The notes beneath the pieces are model-generated. The model did not search any database, was not told the DNA's origin, and worked only from the letters and a program-made list of their open reading frames with translations. Made by a program: the position numbers and the translations under genes. Shown piece by piece: positions 25,150 through 39,205 of a stretch of 64,000 nt of DNA. The first letter of the stretch is position 1. The number at the start of each line of letters is the position of its first letter. The DNA lies in assembly GCA_019914995.1 (NCBI GenBank), contig CM034136.1:5223270-5287269 (forward strand), written 5' to 3'. The DNA comes from Acanthochlamys bracteata (lineage: Eukaryota > Streptophyta > Magnoliopsida > Pandanales > Velloziaceae).

Positions 25150-26169
25150 AATGGGAGGAAAAATTAAAATTGAAGACGTTTTTCGTCAGCTGTCGGGGTT
25201 CGCAAAAAGACGAAGGAAATCGTTTGCATAAAATAATCCTATAATATATTTATCTAATTCATACCCGTTATAGTTAATGTTTTTTGCAAACTTATTCCAT
25301 AGAAATATCTTTTGTACCTGTTAAGAGTAAAAGATACTCTATGAACTGATATTGTAAAATAAAGTTGAGGGAGTACTAATTAATAATTATCCTCCTAGCG
25401 TGTTCCCGCGGGAGAGGATACCTATGTTGTTCCGTTTCGGTGAAAGCTCTGGTTTTCCTTTTCCGCTTTCTTTCTTAAATCTCACCGACTGGCATTAGGA
25501 GAATCTTTTCTGGAAATTAAGGTTTTAGTTTCTCGAAATATTTGTTAATTTTGGCACTGCTTTGTATTGTAGGATTTTGATCTCGATCTTGGGCTCAGAT
25601 TTCCTTCATTTATCAAGGTATGATCCGTTTGAAATTTCAATCGATTTCTTCGCATACGGTTCTTGTTAAGAGTCAGTTGATTTTGAGTATGTTGACGTTC
25701 TTAGTGGTTGAATGTTGTTACGATCTCTTGCTTTATGTGGATTTTGAGGACTGATTTGGCTAAATGTGTTCGTAATGTGTAAGTGTGATACTCTGATCTT
25801 GTCTCCAATAAAATGTTAAGTATCAATCCTCAGGAATGAATCAATATTTGTTATATTAGTGAAAATTAACCATTAGAGTTTAGCGTATAACCTTCAGTGT
25901 TCAATTTAATTAAGTAATGGCGGTAGATGCTATGAGAACAATTTTTTTTAAACTTCGTTTACTGTTAATTGAAAATAAAGTGTATCATTTTCTATTTATC
26001 GCTACTTATATAAGGTGTCCAGTACAATAATTTCTGTTATTCCAGATTACAACTTGTAGAGCTGGTTTCATTTCAGTCATATACATCTATTCAATTAGTT
26101 GCATGTCATTCTAATACAGCACTCCCTTGTAACATGGCCTGAAACGAAGAACTTTTCCTTTTGTAGGGA

Positions 26170-28312
26170 ATGGATACCCAGGGAAGTTATGTTCCACCTA
26201 AATACATTCCCTTGTCAGAAGAGGATGGAGAGGTCGATAGCAATCTCATTGTCAATGTGCAGCGACTTGCTGGTGCTAATGTCCAGATTCAACAGCAATG
26301 GGCATCTGGAATCTGTGCTTGCTGTGATGATATGACGAGCTGTATGCTACTTTCTGCCTTGTGACTCCTTGATTGAAAGGTGCAATATGGTTATATATGA
26401 AGGACCTAATTGTAGCTCTTGTCAATAACAGTCTGAACTATTTATTAGTTAAGGGGCATATGGGATAACATGGTTGCAACTTTTCCAGTAGTTGATCTTG
26501 TCATGTTGTCTATGTAAAGTGCAAATCCCTTGAAAAGTTTGTTTTAGGTTTTGAGAATATCTTTGACAGCTGAGTTGTAGATAAGACGGAATCTAACCAT
26601 AAATGGCTTTTGAGAAAATACTTCAGACTGAAGGACCTCTTAACTACTTGTTATGATTATAGACGTAGTCAATATTAATTGCTGCAGCCATATGCGTATT
26701 GGTGTTGTGGTTAAGTTACTAAGGCTATAGGCACCAAAAGACCGTTTTAGTGAGGCGTTAGAATCACATTCTAGCTTTTCACCGTTTTAGAACACTCCCT
26801 GTTAAGAGAGTGCCTGTTTCGTTGAATCATTTTTTAAGTATAGGCTTACTGAATGGTTACCTTTAATAAATAGGGAATTCAAACATTTAGGTTATAGTAA
26901 ACTCCATGCTTTTTTGGCTCTATTTTTAATTTGATCATAGCCTCTTGGAAGCTTTTTTAATGTATTTATACTTTTACTTCTACTAGGTTGTGTAGGAGCA
27001 TTTTGTCCATGCTATCTTTTTGGGAAGAATGCAGAATTCCTGGGTTCAGGGACTTTGTCAGGATCATGTATGACTCACTTTATAATGTATGGTCTTGTGA
27101 ATGCCATTTGTTGCCTATCTTTCGGAGGGTTTCTTCTAGGAATGCCAGGATGTGCTGTTGCATGTTATGCGTGTGGCTATCGCAGAGCACTAAGGGCAAA
27201 ATATAACCTGGAGGTACGCAGGATTCCAAGCTTCAGTAGCAGTTTGACCTTTCCTACTAAAATTGACACAGTTATTCGAGACCTTTCCTCTGTGCATTTT
27301 CTTTGTGAATTATGTAGATGTCCATGTTTTGGTGCTTATTCTAATAAGAGTAATACTATGCTCCCCTACAAATTCCCCAATTTAATCTATTAATTTCTAC
27401 TTGTTAATGAATCTTTTGAAAATCTGAAACTTGGATCGTGATCTATACATCATTTTAGCCATAAAGATTAAAGTTGACTAATTTCGATACTTGAATCATG
27501 CACTTCAAAATTGCTTGCTTCTTGACCATTAGTTTGTTAAGTTAAAGAAATATATATGATACAATCGTCAAAATTTTTGGATCATTGTGTAGAATCATGA
27601 TAAAATTTTAGATCTTAAATTCACTAAAAAAAGTTATTATCATATGAAAACTCAAAATGGTGGATCTTTAGGGGGAATTTGTTGGGGGAGTATAGCAGCA
27701 AAACCATTTAAATAAACATAAAAAATAATGCATGAGCTTTTCATTTCTTTTGGTAATCCTTTGTCAGTTAGATTGTTGGTGTGTTCCTAATGTGTGATAT
27801 TATTATCAATTCCTGTTGAGAGTAATTCATTATCCTCTAGGAAACAAATACAAAATCATCATGGCGCATCCAAAGTCTCTATACTTACCTATTTGGCCTT
27901 TGAGTACTCTCAGTTAATAGTTTTATTCTTAAAGCTAAATCCATTGCTCCGGAGTCAATTGTATTCTATCTATCCTTGTTCAATACTAGGATTTTGTTAT
28001 ATCTCTGCAGAAAGTTGTGGTTGTAAGTTGTAACCTGAAGAAACTTACCTCTTTTGGTTATGTCATTGATAGATTGCTACATTATTGATCATGTTTTTTT
28101 CTTCTCTTTCTTTTTTTTTGGGTGTGGTTCTGTATGCCTCATAGGAAGCTCCTTGCAGCGATTTTGTCACGCATTTATGCTGTCACTTGTGTGCCAATTG
28201 TCAAGAGTACAGGGAGATTCATGAAAGATCAAATGGATCTGGCCCTGTTTTGGAGTTCCCAGAAGTGGTAGCACCCCCACATCAGACAATGGAGTCAGCT
28301 TCGCAGGTCTAA
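26170..28312 (+). CDS. PLAC8 family cysteine-rich membrane protein (cell number regulator / PCR-like)
   Basis: Three coding exons join in frame to 188 residues: 26170-26341, 26987-27213 and 28145-28312. The PLAC8 core has the cysteine cluster CCVGAFCPCYLFGKN, a hydrophobic stretch (FIMYGLVNAICCLSFGGFLLG) and a second cysteine group (MPGCAVACYACGYRR), then a third exon with HLCCHLCANCQEYREI. The N-terminal motif YVPPKYIPLS marks the subgroup of Arabidopsis At4g23470. Family members affect organ size or move divalent cations; which applies here is not visible. A leader intron runs 25618-26166 (donor AAG/GTATGA, acceptor TTTTGTAG), leaving only three leader bases before the ATG in the coding exon. 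Confidence 0.88.
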
Positions 28313-29640
28313 CTGCTACAGATGCACCTTGGCGGACCTTTATGATTTGACCATCAAAATATGACACTTTTTATGTAATTACTTTGTTGCCGTAGCCTTT
28401 GATGATCATGTACGTTCCGCTCTGAAAAAATTAATCCTTCTATAGATATAGATAGTGTGATAAGCTCTTTTACTACCTTTTTCTTGGTGGCTTGTGGCAT
28501 GAGAAAAGATAAAGATGCGAAGAAGTCGGTTCAATATAACCACTTCAAGAGTCTCAATTCAGATTTCCTCCTTTATATGAAAGATGTAATGCAAACTTGT
28601 ATCATGGAAGTGATCGTCTGCATGGTATTGAAATTGCTAACTGGGTAGATTTCTTAGACTCTTGTAATTGGTATTTGTTAAAGGTCTGGCTTGGCCAGCT
28701 GAATATACTATACCAACTTCTTGTTTGTAGCTAGTGCTCTTGGCTACACCAGAAAGCGCCAGTGATTTTATTTTCACAACATTTTTGCAAGAAAACATTC
28801 TGAATTTTATCTCGCCAAACCTTTTTCTTCTCTTTCGTTTTGTACCCTGTGGTACACAATCACCAAGCTTATTTAGGTATTTTGGAGAGTGTTTAAAATA
28901 AGAAACTTTTTATAGATAAGTTTATTTTGAACTTTTTGAAAAATGAATTTGATTTTTTGTATTTCAAAATAATAATAAAACATATATATATATATATATA
29001 TGTATATATTCTAACTTATCATTTATTTGTATATTTAAAATTTTTTCTAAATAAAAAATATTACAAAATATTTTTGAAAATTAAAAATTAAAATAAAATG
29101 GTGAAATTAATAAAAAATGTTGCGAAATAACTCCTTAGTCCTTAGTTCTGATATATTTCAGGCTGAAATTTATTTCACTCTAGTACTACAGATTGGGACG
29201 TGAAGTGCAGTAAGATTACTGTATCTTCATTCTTCATTTGAATAAAGATGAAAGTCGCTAACTAAAAAACAAATAAAACAGAACAAGTATTGGTAGGAGG
29301 ATATAATAATTACGAGTTTTTTAAAATAAATAATATCTTAAAGTTTTTCTAATAATAAATATATTCTTTATTAAATAATAATAAATATTATATATTTTTG
29401 AGTTTTAAAAAATAACCATCTAAAATACTGTAAACAATTTATAAAAAATAGGTACTTTTTTGTATAATATGTCATAATCCATCTGTGATTTTGCAATTAT
29501 ATTATTTTGGTGAGCAGAGAAAACTTTTTAAAGTAGAGCCTCTACGTTGCAAATAGACATACAATTTTATTTTCGGTCGCCGCAAAAGCCCAAAATCTTC
29601 ACCAAATCCTCTTGAGAGCCTCTTCGTTAAACTTTCTATA
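28313..29640. other. Intergenic, AT-rich, with (TA)n
   Basis: The first few hundred bases are probably the PLAC8 gene 3' UTR. From about 28870 to 29110 there is an AT-rich block with a (TA)n run at 28981-29002, resembling other decayed foldback elements here. The CID gene promoter would occupy the right end. No coding frame. Confidence 0.5.
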
Positions 29641-29742
29641 ACAAAAAACAAAACCGGCCCCGGAGAAAAGAAAAGGGGGAAAAAAATCGAACTCGCGCGC
29701 GGGAGAATTTCTTTGTTTCCTCTCATCGCATCGATCAATCAG

Positions 29743-31695
29743 GTACAATCACCAATCAGCTCACTGCTTCACATTTTTGGTCTTGAATATTAGGGATTTA
29801 TTTTTTCTTTTTCCCCCTTCTTTTGATATCCAAGATTTTAGCTTCGGCTGATGTATGTTGGTGAAACTTGAGCTGTTAGGAACTGTTGATTTGTCTTACT
29901 CTCATGAGATTTTTTTAGAATTAATACTTGGTTTTGATCGTGATGGGAATTGATCGATAATTTGGACATTTAAGTAGAGAAGATGAGTGATATTGCTTGT
30001 AACTTTACTTTGTTAGTGGATTGGTGAACTGAAACATTCTTGATTGAATTCAAAAGGTTGATTTCTTTTGTTCTTGTTACTCATCTAGTGGAATTTGAGT
30101 GAAATTTTAATCTAAAATGGCTATGTTTTTCTTCTTCCAATCAAAAGTTACGTGGAAATTGCTTATTAGGTGGAAATTGGTTATTGCAATTTTACAACAT
30201 GGTGAGTGATCCTGGCTTCACTGCCTAAGGAAATATCAAATATCTTAGTTGATTAGGTTCAATAAAGTGGAATTCTTATGGCTGACAATTAGAGCTAAGG
30301 TAGTGAGTGCTGTCTAATCAGCTAGTAATAGTGACAAAATGCAAAAAAGAACAAATTTGTAGTATGTAATGATTGAATTTCTTACCTACCCATGAAAAAG
30401 GGTAAAGAGGATTTGTTTTCACTAGAGTACTTATAATGGTGTATAAGAGTAAGGAGGAAAGGAGCTATGGTTGTGCAACCATCATGGTGTTCCCTAGTAT
30501 AGCGGACATGTAGAAGAAACCCCAAGTTCACCCTTTTTATTTGGTGTCTTAGATCGTGAATATACTTGTCTTTTATGACAAAAAGATTTTGTTTGCCTCT
30601 ATCTAGTACTCACGGTACAGTGCTAACCATAATTTCCATTCTCATGGTAGTTGTAGGACTCATTAAAGAGCTGAGACAGGTGAAAGACTGAAAATCATGA
30701 TCAAAAGTTAAGATGCCTTATACATGCACTAAGCTTGAATCTGTTTGTTCTCTTCGAGCATTAGAAGGTGTCAGACTCCCGATTTAGTAATATATTTAAC
30801 TTTTACCCAGATTTAAGCTAACAAAATGTTCTCAAATTCAAGCCTTAGTGACTGTTTCAAGTAAACTTCTTCAGGTTAGGGCATGTCATGAGGCAATGAA
30901 TTACGGATTATTAAAAATCTGTCCTACGAACTGGAACTCAAAGTCAGATTGCATGTTTTGCTCACCATATAGGTCATCCACTGAGATTTTTGGTGCGGTA
31001 GTGTTACAAAGTCCATGTCGGTGGATGATCATAGGAAAGACATTTACTTTCATTGAAACATCTATGGTCATTGATAAAGAATAAAGCATAGAAAATGCAG
31101 TTTTGTGAGATGCAACATTTTTAGTCACATCATACCTAGACATGGAAGTTTAGTATGTGATGAAGATGTAGCCTATATCTGCTTCAACACTACCCAACCA
31201 GTTTATTATAGATACAAGAATTTTTTAGGCTTATAGATGACCATGCTATTGCGGTATCACTTAGAAGTCAGAAACTTTTTGGGGAACCTTATCTTCTGCT
31301 ACGAGTTTCAGTAACATTACCAAAATTTTTCAGTATGTGACATTTCCAGAAAACTCTCTCATGGAACTAGCTTGTTTGCAAATCTCAAAGAAACATGATT
31401 GTACTGCTTTAGTAACATATTGTGTTTCAAATATTAATAAAAGAACCATTTTTGGTTTTTCAGCTTATGCTTTTTTATTTCTTTATTAATATATGCAAAG
31501 GGACATTGGCTGTAGTCTCTCGATTTCTTGAAAGGACATTTCTCTTTTCTATTCATTATTTTACAATATTTGTAATTTTCAGATTCATGTTTCTATTGCT
31601 GTACCCTTTACTCAGAACTTATTTCTGTCGTGTATGATAGATAAATTGCTAATGCCAAGTTTCTGAAAGTCGCTTTTTTCTCTGGCTAAATTTAG
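29743..31695 (+). other. Long 5' UTR intron of the CID-domain gene
   Basis: A leader exon ends at AATCAG/GTACAA (29742) and the next exon starts after AATTTAG (31695), 33 bases before the start codon. The intron of nearly 2 kb has no coding content. Two tiny upstream ATGs precede the main start; each is closed by a stop within six codons. Confidence 0.6.
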
Positions 31696-31728
31696 GTTAG
31701 ATGTTCATCTCCTACTAAAAAATGCAAG

Positions 31729-34700
31729 ATGGATAGTGCATTTGATCTTCAACTACTAGCTGAGAAGCTCTCTAAGCTCAACAATTCACAGCAGAGCATT
31801 GAATGTATCCTTTATTCTCCAAAGTTTATACTATAATTGACTCTATTTATAGCTCTCTTTGTCATGTTACTAAATCATGCGAGAATTTCTCATTCTACTT
31901 GGGCAAGTCAATTGTTTAAGTTAAGACCAATCATGGTTGCTAATCCAAAGGCTTTTTTTTTTCTTTTCATTAATGATCTTGCACTATCCCGCCCGGGATG
32001 CTGCTGTTGTTTCTGTACCTACCCTTCTCAAATGTGACCCTTAACAAGTTCCAGCATTATCACAGTGGTGTATTCTTCATAGAAATAATGCCAAGCAGGT
32101 TGTTGAGACCTGGGAGAAGCAGTTCAATAACTCATCAAGAGAAAAGAAAGTACCATTCCTGTACCTAGCAAACGACATCTTACAGAATAGCAGACGTCAA
32201 GGTAGCGATTATGTAAATGAGTTTTGGAAGGTCTTACCTGGAGCTCTTAAAACTGTGAAGGCTGTAGGTGACCATGGCAAGAATGTTGTCACAAGACTAG
32301 TAAGTCTTTCTTTTTCTCCTCTAATTTGCATTTGCTGCCTGTAAATGCCGTGAAGGGTAGTACATCATGACATCAATAAATTAGGGTGATATATATTGAA
32401 AAAAGAAGACTAGGAATTCTTGAAGGATGGCAAAGTTAAAGTTTTCAAACGCATACTTCTATGCATTTAACAGGAAGTCATTTTGGACCACCGTTGCATG
32501 TTTATCTTCAGATTTACATATCCTGTCCTTTTAATGAATTGATTCAGTGAAGGTTTCATTCTCCTGGCTGTTTTACATGTCTGTCCATATTAAGAAAACT
32601 CCGTTTAGTTATTCTTGAACTTCAAAGAGGTTTTAGTTTGAGCTGTGTTTATTTGAAAGATTAAGTGTTTAAACCTAGGGTATTTATGTTTTTGTTTCCT
32701 CTCGACAACCTGTAATGACACAGTGGCAAAAGGTCTGTTTTGAAGTGGTTGTAGCTTGATGTTGTGGTTTTATGTACATAGCTGAGTTGTTTCCCAGAGT
32801 ATTACCCTTTTGGACATCATTTGGAAAGCTGCCCACTTGATTTTTTTAAATTTTTTTTTTTTTTGATAAAAACCATTATTTAGATCATCTGAAAAGAACA
32901 TTTATGTGGTTGGAAACTCAAACATTATTTGCTATAAAGCTGCATTTGTTTTTCTCTGAGCATTTAGGAGGTCCCAAAAGCTGGTTGTAGTTATTGTTTG
33001 CAAGAACATCTCATGCACCAGCTTTATCCTGGCGGATAAGTATATTCTTCAATCTAACAAGGATATTTCCAAGTTGTAATGTGGTTCTTATCATTCTAGT
33101 GGAAATGTTTTAATTCAGGTGGATATTTGGGATGAGAGAAAAGTATTTGGATCTCGTGGGCGAGGTCTTAAAGACATTGTGTTCAGGAAAGCATCTCAAA
33201 CTGCATCAGAAGATATTGGAAAGACTTCAAATCCCATCAAAATAGTGAAGAAAGATGCTCATTGGATTAGATTAGTAAGTTGCCATCTTGGGATTAATCT
33301 AGTACTCCATGTATCCTGTTATTATAAATCTAATAGTGTGTATGATTGTTCAATTTTCAGAAATTGGCAGTTGGGGAATTGCCAGAAAAGATAATAAGTG
33401 CATACCAAAGTGTGTTTGATGAACATTCTAGCGAAGATACTGCCTTAAACAAATGTAAGGCTGCTGTGAATCATGTAGGAGATGTTCAGAATGATGTGGT
33501 AGATGCATCCAGTCAAGGTAAGAGTTTTTTTTTTGGACATCTTTTGAACTGTTAAAGAAGTGCAACATAAATTGAAGAATTACGAAAGAATTAGTTTTCT
33601 CTTTAGTTCAACTTTCTTTGTCAAATTCAGAAATGTACATTTTTGGTAACTGTGTCTCTGTTAGGAATCTGAAAGTTAAAGTGTCTTTGTTTCCACTGAA
33701 TTTTGGCTAGCACGACAGGCCATGTGTTACAGACTTTATCCTAGTAAATTATTACATGTTAAATCAAACGACATAGTGGCTACAAGCTGGACCTAGTACT
33801 CGGTGTTTGAAACTCCCTACATTTTGCATTTGATTGGGAAGCAGGTAACTTGGTACTCTCCAAATTATCAAGGAGAATTCCCTAAAATGTATGTTGTTTC
33901 CATTTTAAGGAGCATTCATGCTTTTGATGATTTGATCTTTGTTCTTTGCTCGAACTGGGTAAAGTAGTGATAATGTTGGATGCTACATCAAATACCAAAC
34001 CTGTGAAATAGCTGATTAATTACCAACTACTGGTTTGTAATACTGGTGGTTCACACACCACTTTTTTTAGGTACAAGATCCCAAGGTAGGATTTTTGCCA
34101 TGAGGAGTAGTTGTGGACTTTAGTACTGTTTTGAAATTTAGTGGACGTTTCAGAACTCCTTGGTTTTCAATACTCAATTATGGTGGTATTGCATTTCATA
34201 TGTAGATTTCTTTTCATTCTTCTGTCGAATAATACTTATGGATTATGACCATGAGCTATTAGGTAATGTCCAAGGATCACAGCTGGTTAATGAACTTCAG
34301 GAGCAGGAGACTATACTGAAGCAATGTGTTGAGCAACTTGAAAAAGCTGAAGCATCTAGGGCAGCCTTACTTGTGCAGCTGCAGGAAGCAGTTCAGGAGC
34401 AGGTTGCAATTGTGATAACTTAGCAGCTTGGTCATGAATTTAGTTTCATTGCTTAAATTATTGTGTAGTCTTACTAAATGTGCTTTATTGTCAGGATAAC
34501 AAGCTGGAGGCTATCCGAGTTCAGTTACAAGTAAGGAAACATTTTGTTTTGCTTGTTCTATGTTGTTAATAATTGATAGTCTATTTGTTGACTTTGACTC
34601 ACAATCGATTATTGGGGTTGAGATGATCATACATACAACTAAAAGCACCCAGACCTATATAGTGCATTCTTATAGAAGGGTGCTGCTCACACACATATAA

Positions 34701-37653
34701 TGAATTGTCATACTAAATTATGACTTTTTGCATGAATGGGTGCATGTATATGCATGCAAAATTGAAGTGACTTACGCAAGACAAAACCTGCGTGCATTCA
34801 CAGCAATGAATGTTCGTGCATGCTTAAGTATGGCTATTGTCAGTTAATTAAACTTATGATATGACTTTATGCCTTATCACACCTATAACTTGTTAGGGAG
34901 AGTTAGGACAAGGATCCGTAAACTCCTGTAACTCGTTCGAGAGAGTTGGCTCCTCCTAATCCTTCTAATAGCATTCAATATTTCAACAATGGCCACAAGT
35001 CATACTACGTTTCGATAAATTCAATTCAAGACCTTCTAATAGAATCCTATTAGAAATAGGTTTACCTAGCTAGAAACAACTTAATCTCCTAGGCAATCCT
35101 AGCACAAATATGGTTGTCCTATGGAGGACTTGTGTAGTCTCAGGTTTGACTTAAGATCTTATTGCTCTTGTACAGACGTGGGTGGGATATATTACATTCA
35201 AACATGTATGTGCCTTCAAGGGATTATTGCGGTTTGATCTATGCACTCACATTACAGCATTGTTGGTTATTGTGCTGGTGATGGTAGAAAAACAGTGAGA
35301 TAAGCTGTGTGATTTTTTTTTATGGTTGATAGAGCTCCTTTTACAGAATGATTAATGCAAGAAACTAGTTTTCTTCTGATTTCAAACGTTAGGATGCTCA
35401 CTGTCTTTTTGCAGTTTCTTTGATGCTAAACGCATTTAATAGATCTCAAATTGTTTGGCATGGACCAATGAATATGTATTAGGATGTTTTCAGGAGTTAT
35501 TTGCTATGTCTGTCATTACATTTTGGCAATTGAGCAAGAAATGCAACAGTTGTCTTTACTATGTGGACTTTTGAAAAAAAAATTCTTTTATGACATATGT
35601 TAGAAATCTTGAAACTATGACTGAATCTTTATTTTTTCATCCTTTCCAAACAACAACAACGAATTAAGCCTTTATCCCACTAGCGTGGGGTTGGTTACAT
35701 GAATCCGTTTTCTTCATTCCGTTTGATAATAAACCTGATCCAGTGAAAAGTCTAGTTCTTCTAAATCCTTCACCATCACCCTATGCCAAGTTAATTTTGA
35801 TCTACCCATTTTTCTCCTGAAGTGTTCGAATAGAATTGCATCAATTTTATACACTGCAACGTCTTTAGGCCTGCACAAGACATGCCCGAACCACGTAAGC
35901 ATACCTTCTTTAATTTGTTCTGGATCGGCCTGACGGCTATTTGTTGGCATATATTCACACTTCGTATTTTGTCCATTCTAGTATATCCACACATCCATCT
36001 TAAGTTTTCCTCTTTTTCATCCTTTTCAAATGGGTTAAATTAGATGTGCATCTGAGCATGTAAATACGGGATTTGCCATGACATAATCTCCAATTTCACA
36101 TTTCTGTTTTCTTGAGAAAAATGTTCATTGTAACAATTTTCTGATTATCATTTATGAAATGACCAACTCTTTGCTTAAATATCCTTGACTTCGACATAGG
36201 CACAAGATACAACTCATAGGAGTGTACTACAAATTGGAATTAGCCCTTTAGATGTCTTTCTGAAACTTAATTTGAGTTTGGGCAACAGATGTAAGAAATG
36301 CAATATATGGTTTGATCAGTTTGGGACCTGTATACTATTTTGAAACATGATCTTTGTCATTATTTAATCATTTTGAAGCATGATTTTCCTCATTATTCAA
36401 AAAAAAATGATTTTTCTTGTTATTTAAGGTCAGAGGAGCTTGTGCAATGGTGTTGCAAAATTTGCAGCTACTGTTGTTGTTACCACATTACAGCTTCAGT
36501 CTGATAAGGATTCCATGATAATGTAGAGAATACAGAATTACTACTTCCAGTTGATTAACCAAACTGAAACAGTTTCTCTCAAATCTACATCTGATGAAAA
36601 AGAATGATATTCCTTAAGTGATGTGAAAAATACGGTATTTATTAACTACCTTAAGTCATGTGAAAAATACGGATTCCATGATAGTGTCAGTTTTCTTTTC
36701 ATTACCATCATACTAATGTCATCCTTGATATTTTTAAGGCTGCTCATGTGGAAACAGAGCGTTCCAGGAACTTAAGGCAGAGACTCACTTCATCTGTTGC
36801 CCCCACTGCTGTTGCAAGCCAGGCCATTACAAACCAATTCACTGAGACAGTATCAGTCATGGGGCCCGCCTCTCCCCTGCCACCACTTGGTACTTCTCCT
36901 TCCATTTCAGTACCCATTCAAGCATTTCAACAACCTGGCACACCTCAATCTGTTAATGTTCCCATGCCACCACCCCAGTCACCCATCGGTCAGTCTCAAC
37001 CATCTCAGCATAATAATACTGCTTTTGCAGCTGCCACAAGCAGTACAGAGGACGATCACAAGAAAGCAGCAGCTGCTGTGGCAGCAAAGCTTGCTGCCTC
37101 AACATCATCTGCTCAGATGCTTACCTCAATCTTATCATCTCTTGTTGCTGAAGAAGCTGCATCAATGAATAATGGCCTTAATTCTGGAGGTTTCACCAGT
37201 GGTGCTCCCGTTTTTCCAATGGAGAAAAGACCTAAGCTCGACATGTCAAGCCCATTCTATGGGCACGTTCAGCAACAACAATTTCCATCCATGCCTCCTA
37301 CATTACCTTCTTCATCCTCAGCCAGTAAGCAGACATCATCACTTCCAAATCAGCCACCAGCACCATTTGCACCACCGCCACCTCCACTGCCACTACCAGG
37401 ACAGCAGTATGTGCAGAATGGTGGGGTTATGGCTTTACCTTTTGGTGGTATGCTGCCACCCCCTCCACCCTTACCTAATCATACAGCAGTGAACATGGCA
37501 AGACCTGCTGCTCCACCGCCGCCACCACTGCCGCCACCACCACTCCCACAGCAACAGCAGACACAACAATCTGCTACTGCAGGTTTCTATCAGGCTTCAG
37601 GGATTGGTTTCTATGGTCAAGCTCAAAGTGCTCCAACAGTTGCTCGGCAATGA
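31729..37653 (+). CDS. CID-domain protein binding the RNA polymerase II C-terminal domain (RPRD/Rtt103-like)
   Basis: Seven coding exons join in frame to 574 residues: 31729-31804, 32055-32299, 33119-33274, 33361-33517, 34263-34402, 34495-34530, 36739-37653. Residues 1 to about 135 form a CID (ENTH/VHS-like) domain: LQLLAEKLSKLNNSQQSIE, then VPFLYLANDILQNSRRQG and VVTRLVDIWDERKVF. Residues about 210-265 are a coiled coil (ELQEQETILKQCVEQLEKAE). The last exon encodes a low-complexity tail with polyproline runs (PPPPPLPLPGQ, APPPPPLPPPPLP) and Q-rich parts. It matches the Arabidopsis At5g10060/At5g65180 type. CID proteins recognise phosphorylated CTD repeats and act in termination and 3'-end processing in the nucleus. 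Intron 6 of the coding part is over 2 kb and carries a LINE fragment. Confidence 0.9.
35651..36012 (-). mobile_element. 5'-truncated RTE-type LINE fragment with target-site duplication
   Basis: On the minus strand the insert encodes the C-terminal end of an RTE-clade reverse transcriptase, with frame breaks: residues like MCGYTRMDKIRS, GMLTWFGHVLCRPKD, KMGRSKLTWHRVMVKDLEEL match the signature that closes these ORFs. Its 3' end has the GTTGTTGTT-type repeat typical of plant RTE elements. Flanks TTTTTCATCCTTTCCAAA (35633-35650) and TTTTTCATCCTTTTCAAA (36013-36030) differ by one base and look like an 18-bp target-site duplication. Only about 360 bp remain. It sits antisense in an intron of the CID gene. 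Confidence 0.85.
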
Positions 37654-39205
37654 ACAGCAATAAAGAAATGTTAGGAAAGGGTCTTGTGAACCTGTATGTT
37701 GTCTGTACATTTGTAACTTGCTTCCCAGTATTGTAGGATCGTACTAAGAGGTAGCGACAGATCAGCAAATAGGTCTGATCTGCAGTAATATGGGTTTGGT
37801 GGCAAACTAAACCCTTACTGAGTTGTTCACTGCATGTAACTATAATCATGACTGAATTGTAGTTTACACAAAAATTTGGTTCATTCTTTTGTGATGCTTG
37901 GTAAGTAGGTGAGAGTTAGATTCTGCTCGAGTTGAGCTTTCTGTTAGTGTTATACAGGATAAGCTGCTCGTTGATGGCTTATATAGTCGATGATGCTAAT
38001 CACCATATTTCAGTTGATTCATTCAACTTGAATTTGTTAGGTCATTGGCAGTGCTTGGTGGATCTGTAGCAGTGTAAGAAGAAAGCAGCAGGTTCATCAG
38101 AAGATCTAAGTTGTGATGGCTATCATAAGATGCAGTACCCATTGATCATGTCAAAAATGCATCACCGTTTGAAGTTCATTCAAGTTGGATTAAAGCACTA
38201 TGATTCTTGTGAGATATAACAAGAAGTGCCTTCAAAATGTTTGTCACCGCAAGTGCTTGCTCTAGCAAGTGTCTTTTAGCTCGAGTTTTTCTGGATACAT
38301 AGTTCAAGTTTCTGTAAACGAAGTGAGTTCTATAACCATTTAGTTTATAACCATGTAACTGGTGTGAATTTTAGCAGAACCAAACTGTCGAGTCACCAAT
38401 TCTGTTTTACTAAATGCTAATGATTTCATTCATTAGCATTGTGCTTGTGTTTTCTGTTTCCAATCTGGTTGTAGCAATACAGTGAGTGCAGGGCTACAGC
38501 ATTTATTGAAGCACCTGGTCTCATGAAAGACCTTGCATGTGCTGTATAGAGAGTACAAGAGGCACTAATGCATTAGATTTATAAAGACAATCAGCTTTCC
38601 AGCAACCTATCTGCTACTTAAAAATGGATCTATACATTGAAGTGTCAGAATAAATATATTAATTATTAATCTTTAGATCTGTCTCATTGAGCAATCCTCG
38701 GTACAGTTATCTTCCCTTTCATCATGGCATGGGAAAATTTACACAAAATCTGAACAAAAGATAGTTATGATTATTTTCTAGATAAATGCAGTATGCTCCA
38801 GATAAGGGCGTAAAGTAACAAAACAGCAACATACTATCTGAAGAAACTGATGTTTTTCGATGAAGACGTTTCTTCACTATTTTGAATATCGTTCAAAACT
38901 TTACAGGGCTTGACGATTTGGAGGATACAATTAAATTCCCACATCAAACTAAAATTTAGAATTGAAGCTTAAAGCTATTATCCCTCCAAGTCTCTACAAA
39001 AATGTCGAAGGGGAGTGTTCTTCTCAATCCCTTCAGTTTCTTCATGCAGAAGATCTTAAGACTTTCACCATGCGATCAGATCATGCCTATTTCTCATTTC
39101 TGACTTTAGCATTAGAACAACTTGTATGCATGCTTTTGCTCATTCGACTTGCCAATAGCTTCTGCCTTGCCTCCTCTTGAGATCTTCACAAGCAAAAACT
39201 TGAAA
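37654..39205. other. Intergenic, no gene recognised
   Basis: The 3' UTR of the CID gene occupies the first few hundred bases. The rest has no coherent frame on either strand. The last part is the 3' flank of the minus-strand peptide gene. Confidence 0.5.

Noticed and set aside
30901..31143. Short frames in the CID gene leader intron
   Set aside because: No homology, no codon pattern, and they lie inside a well-bounded intron.
36612..36683. Short direct repeats in the last CID-gene intron
   Set aside because: A 24-bp near-repeat and a 13-bp repeat are present, but too short and isolated to assign to any element.
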